From the NCBI GenBank assembly GCA_021323735.1, contig JAJPKM010000021.1, positions 214,084 through 278,083 on the forward strand: a DNA stretch of 64,000 bases, given 5' to 3'. Source of the stretch: Gammaproteobacteria bacterium. GTDB taxonomy: Bacteria; Pseudomonadota; Gammaproteobacteria; Steroidobacterales; Steroidobacteraceae. Each line of letters starts with the position of its first letter. Position 1 is the first letter of the stretch. A program made the position numbers and the translations under genes. This document shows positions 59,973 to 64,000 of this stretch, piece after piece. The notes below the pieces were generated by a model that did not search any database, was not told the origin of the DNA, and saw nothing but the letters and a program-made list of their open reading frames with translations.

Positions 59973-62363
59973 TTATTGATCTCTTATTGTGGCGCTCAAT
60001 ACATCCCGTAACCGCGCAGCCACTGCGGCCACCACGGCGTCGGCATCGACGTCAGTAAGAGTGCGTGAAGAGTCCTGTAAAATCAAGCCTAAAGCGATAC
60101 TTTTTCGTCCAGATTCTATGCTGGGGCCACGATAGACATCGAACACCCGCAGCTCGCTCAATAGGCCTGACGCGCTAACAGTAACATTTTCCTGCAAAAC
60201 TGCGAGGGGGACGCCCTCGTCCACCACGATGGCCAGGTCGCGGCGGACGCTGGGAAACCTGGATATCTTGTTGAATTTCGGTACATTAGCGATAAAAGAT
60301 GCTTTAACTTCTAGCTCAAATAAAAATGCTGCGACGGGCAAATCGACGGCCTTCGCCACTTGGGGATGCAGCTCTCCTATCCAACCGATGGCAACGCCGT
60401 CGCGGTAGATTCTCGCGCTGCGTCCGGGACGCAGTGCCGGCAATGAATCTGCCTGGAATCGAATTCTCGACGCATCCCCGGTCAGGGCGAGCGCGCTCAG
60501 CACATCGGCCTTGATGTCGTAGAAATCCGCGGACTCACTCTGACTCCCCCACTGCTGCGGCCAGCGTGCGCCGGTGGCAATACCGGCCAGCGACTCGATC
60601 TCCTTAAGTCCACCGGCCTCGCCATTTTGCGTCACGAAGTTGCTGCCGATCTCGAACAAGCGCACCCGCGTTTGCTGCCGGCGCAAGTTCTCGCGGCAGG
60701 CGTTGATGAGCCCCGGCCACAATGACCAGCGCATCTCGCTCAATTCGGCGGAGATCGGATTGGCCAGCTTCAGCGTCGGCGCCTCCGGAAACAGCTGCCG
60801 CTGCAGCACGGGATCGACAAAGGCGTAGCTGATGACTTCCCGATAGCCGCGATCCGCCATGGCCGCGAGGAGGCGTTCATTCGGGACACGGCCTTCCGCG
60901 GCAGCGCCTGGAATCTGGCTCACGACCGCATGAATCTCCGCGATACTGTCAAAGCCCCGGAGCCGGGCAACTTCTTCGATGAGATCCGCTTCGATGCGAA
61001 TGTCGAAGCGATGCGAAGGCCTGCGCACGCGCCAGCCCTCGGCGGTGGTTTGGGCTTGCTCGCTGATCGCACCCAACACCGCCTGCACCTCCCCATCGGG
61101 AACCGGTGCGCCCAGAAGACGCGTCAAGCGGTCACGACGCAGCGGCACCCAGGGTGCCTCGGGCGATGCCACGTCGGCGCTGCGCGTCACCTGCACCGGT
61201 CCCGGCACCCCACCGGCGCAAGCCATCAGCAGTGCCGTCGCCCGCTCGATGGCAATCGCCGGCAGCGTAGGATCGACGCCGCGCTCGAAGCGCTGTGCGG
61301 CATCCGTAAACAGCCCGAGCCGACGCGCGCGCCCGGACACGGCGTCGGGTACGAAATGAGCCGCCTCCAACAACACGTCGGTGGTCGCATCGGAAATGGC
61401 GGTGGCCCGCCCGCCCATGATGCCCGCCAGGCCGATCGCACCGCGGCCGTCGGCGATCACCAGGAAATCCGGGTCGAGTTTGTATTCCTTGTCATCGAGC
61501 AGCGTGAGGCCTTCCTGGGCTCCGGCGGCGCGCACCGTGATGCCGTTGGTCAGCTTGGCCAGATCGTACGCATGCATCGGTTGTCCCAACTCGCTCATGA
61601 CGTAGTTGGTGACATCGACAATGGCTGAAATGCTGTTGAGACCCACGCGCCGCAGACGTTCGCGCAGCCATTCGGGAGACTGTGCATTCGGCCGCACGCC
61701 ACGGATGATGCGTGAGGCGAACACCGGGCATCCGCTCGATTCCAGCGACACCGGGAAGACTCCCTCGTGGCCGGGTGCGACGCCCGCTTGCGGGTAGCGG
61801 ATGGGCGGCTGCCGGCGAGCGGCGTTGTAGTCACGGGCGATGCCGAAGACGCTCATGCAATCGCCGCGATTCGGGGTCGCGTTCACCTCGAGTACGCGAT
61901 CGTCCAAGTCCAGCGCTTCACGCAGATCCTGATTCAGGGGCAAAGAGCGATCGAGCTCCATGATGCCGTCGTGCTCCTCGCCCAAACCCAACTCGCGCGC
62001 CGAGCACAGCATCCCGCGAGATTCCTGGCCGCGTAGCGTGGCGCGCTCGATGAGCACGTTCTTGGGCAAACGCGCACCCACCATGGCCACGGCCACCTTC
62101 AAGCCCGCGCGCACATTTTTCGCACCGCAGACGATCTGCAGGCGGTTCTTGCCGTCGGTGGTGACCTGGCACAGCGAGAGTTTCTCCGCATCCGGATGGC
62201 GGCCGGCTTCCAGTACCTCACCGACCACCACGCCGGAAAACGGCGGGGCGACCGGCTCGAGCGACTCGACCTCGAGGCCCGCCATGGTGAGCTGCGCGGC
62301 CAGCTCCTCGGGCGATACACCGATCGGCGTGAATTCCTGCAGCCAGCGATAGGTGACTTTCAT
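59973..62363 (-). CDS. pheT: Phenylalanine-tRNA ligase beta subunit
   Basis: 796-residue beta subunit of the (alpha-beta)2 enzyme that charges tRNA-Phe. It starts at ATG 62363 ([21 protein letters not shown]), as in the E. coli protein; the farther upstream in-frame ATG lies inside pheS. Seen are the tRNA-binding OB domain ([24 protein letters not shown]), the B3/B4 editing region ([28 protein letters not shown]) and the C-terminal [12 protein letters not shown] ferredoxin-fold anticodon-binding domain. Confidence 0.96.
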   Translation of the reverse strand: MKVTYRWLQEFTPIGVSPEELAAQLTMAGLEVESLEPVAPPFSGVVVGEVLEAGRHPDAEKLSLCQVTTDGKNRLQIVCGAKNVRAGLKVAVAMVGARLPKNVLIERATLRGQESRGMLCSARELGLGEEHDGIMELDRSLPLNQDLREALDLDDRVLEVNATPNRGDCMSVFGIARDYNAARRQPPIRYPQAGVAPGHEGVFPVSLESSGCPVFASRIIRGVRPNAQSPEWLRERLRRVGLNSISAIVDVTNYVMSELGQPMHAYDLAKLTNGITVRAAGAQEGLTLLDDKEYKLDPDFLVIADGRGAIGLAGIMGGRATAISDATTDVLLEAAHFVPDAVSGRARRLGLFTDAAQRFERGVDPTLPAIAIERATALLMACAGGVPGPVQVTRSADVASPEAPWVPLRRDRLTRLLGAPVPDGEVQAVLGAISEQAQTTAEGWRVRRPSHRFDIRIEADLIEEVARLRGFDSIAEIHAVVSQIPGAAAEGRVPNERLLAAMADRGYREVISYAFVDPVLQRQLFPEAPTLKLANPISAELSEMRWSLWPGLINACRENLRRQQTRVRLFEIGSNFVTQNGEAGGLKEIESLAGIATGARWPQQWGSQSESADFYDIKADVLSALALTGDASRIRFQADSLPALRPGRSARIYRDGVAIGWIGELHPQVAKAVDLPVAAFLFELEVKASFIANVPKFNKISRFPSVRRDLAIVVDEGVPLAVLQENVTVSASGLLSELRVFDVYRGPSIESGRKSIALGLILQDSSRTLTDVDADAVVAAVAARLRDVLSATIRDQ

Positions 62364-62373
62364 GTCGGCAGCC

Positions 62374-63761
<1,388 letters not shown>

Positions 63762-63777
63762 GTTCTATCTCCTGACT

Positions 63778-63972
63778 TTAGGCGTGCGGCAACAATTGCT
63801 TGATGCGGTTCACGTCGGTTTCGTGCACTTGCATCTCGCGGCGCAGCTGACGCTTACGCTTGCTGGGTTTTTTCGTCAGGATATGACGACGGTGGGACTG
63901 ACCGCGCTTGAAGCCATTCGCTGTTTTGCGAAAACGCTTCGCCGCAGCCCGCTTAGTTTTCAACTTGGGCAT
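63778..63972 (-). CDS. rpmI: 50S ribosomal protein L35
   Basis: 64-residue basic protein: [36 protein letters not shown] and the C-terminal [11 protein letters not shown], the standard L35. TTAGGAG lies about 7 bp before the ATG. infC usually sits next upstream, beyond the window edge. Confidence 0.96.
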   Translation of the reverse strand: MPKLKTKRAAAKRFRKTANGFKRGQSHRRHILTKKPSKRKRQLRREMQVHETDVNRIKQLLPHA

Positions 63973-64000
63973 GATCGACTCCTAATTTATAGCCCTGCTC

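Overview
The window is high-GC chromosomal DNA of a free-living Gammaproteobacterium. Gammaproteobacterial signs are a fused aspartokinase/homoserine dehydrogenase in a thrABC operon, the rpmI-rplT-pheS-pheT-ihfA-merR order followed by tRNA-Pro, a GlyGly-CTERM-type tail on a secreted protease, and EpsE/F/G/L-type polysaccharide genes. A Nevskiales/Steroidobacter-like affiliation is plausible but is an inference.

Layout. 0-34 kb is mostly housekeeping and catabolism: the 5' end of an M16 peptidase, a PanE-like reductase, a HAD phosphatase, an operon of M48-like peptidase, tryptophan 2,3-dioxygenase and DAHP synthase, tatD, thrA-thrB-thrC coupled to a NERD-domain membrane protein, a YgiQ radical-SAM protein, a DegP protease, a pair of odd signalling proteins (pseudo-receiver Ser/Thr kinase and CheA-like kinase), the leucine-degradation genes mccB/mccA and ivd with a GntR regulator, a cupin, a subtilisin-like GlyGly-CTERM protease, an aldehyde dehydrogenase and an ABC/FtsX/AttH-like export module.

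34-55.4 kb is an exopolysaccharide region. A minus-strand operon runs wcaI-like GT, epsE (export), epsF (chain length), epsG (tyrosine kinase), wzy-like polymerase, GT4, epsL (outer-membrane protein). Two GH71-type (alpha-1,3-glucanase-like) secreted glycosidases bracket it. The second, a lipoprotein, is preceded by a clear cyclic-di-GMP-I (GEMM) riboswitch and by a hairpin that pairs the bases just before its start codon. Further right lie a cupin, a thioesterase, a GT8, a Wzx-like flippase, a CDP-glycerol module (TagD-like cytidylyltransferase and TagB/F-like glycerophosphotransferase) and a GT4. This suggests a c-di-GMP-regulated polymer, perhaps glycerol-phosphate decorated, with its own tailoring hydrolases. 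No initiating phospho-sugar transferase or nucleotide-sugar pathway is seen in the window.

55.4-59.2 kb is an accessory stretch next to tRNA-Pro. It has two HigBA-like toxin-antitoxin loci whose antitoxins look intact but whose toxins are decayed, a perfect 26-bp palindrome before the first, a DUF2335 membrane protein and small orphan genes. 59.2-64 kb returns to the core translation operon (tRNA-Pro, merR-like gene, ihfA, pheT, pheS, rplT, rpmI).
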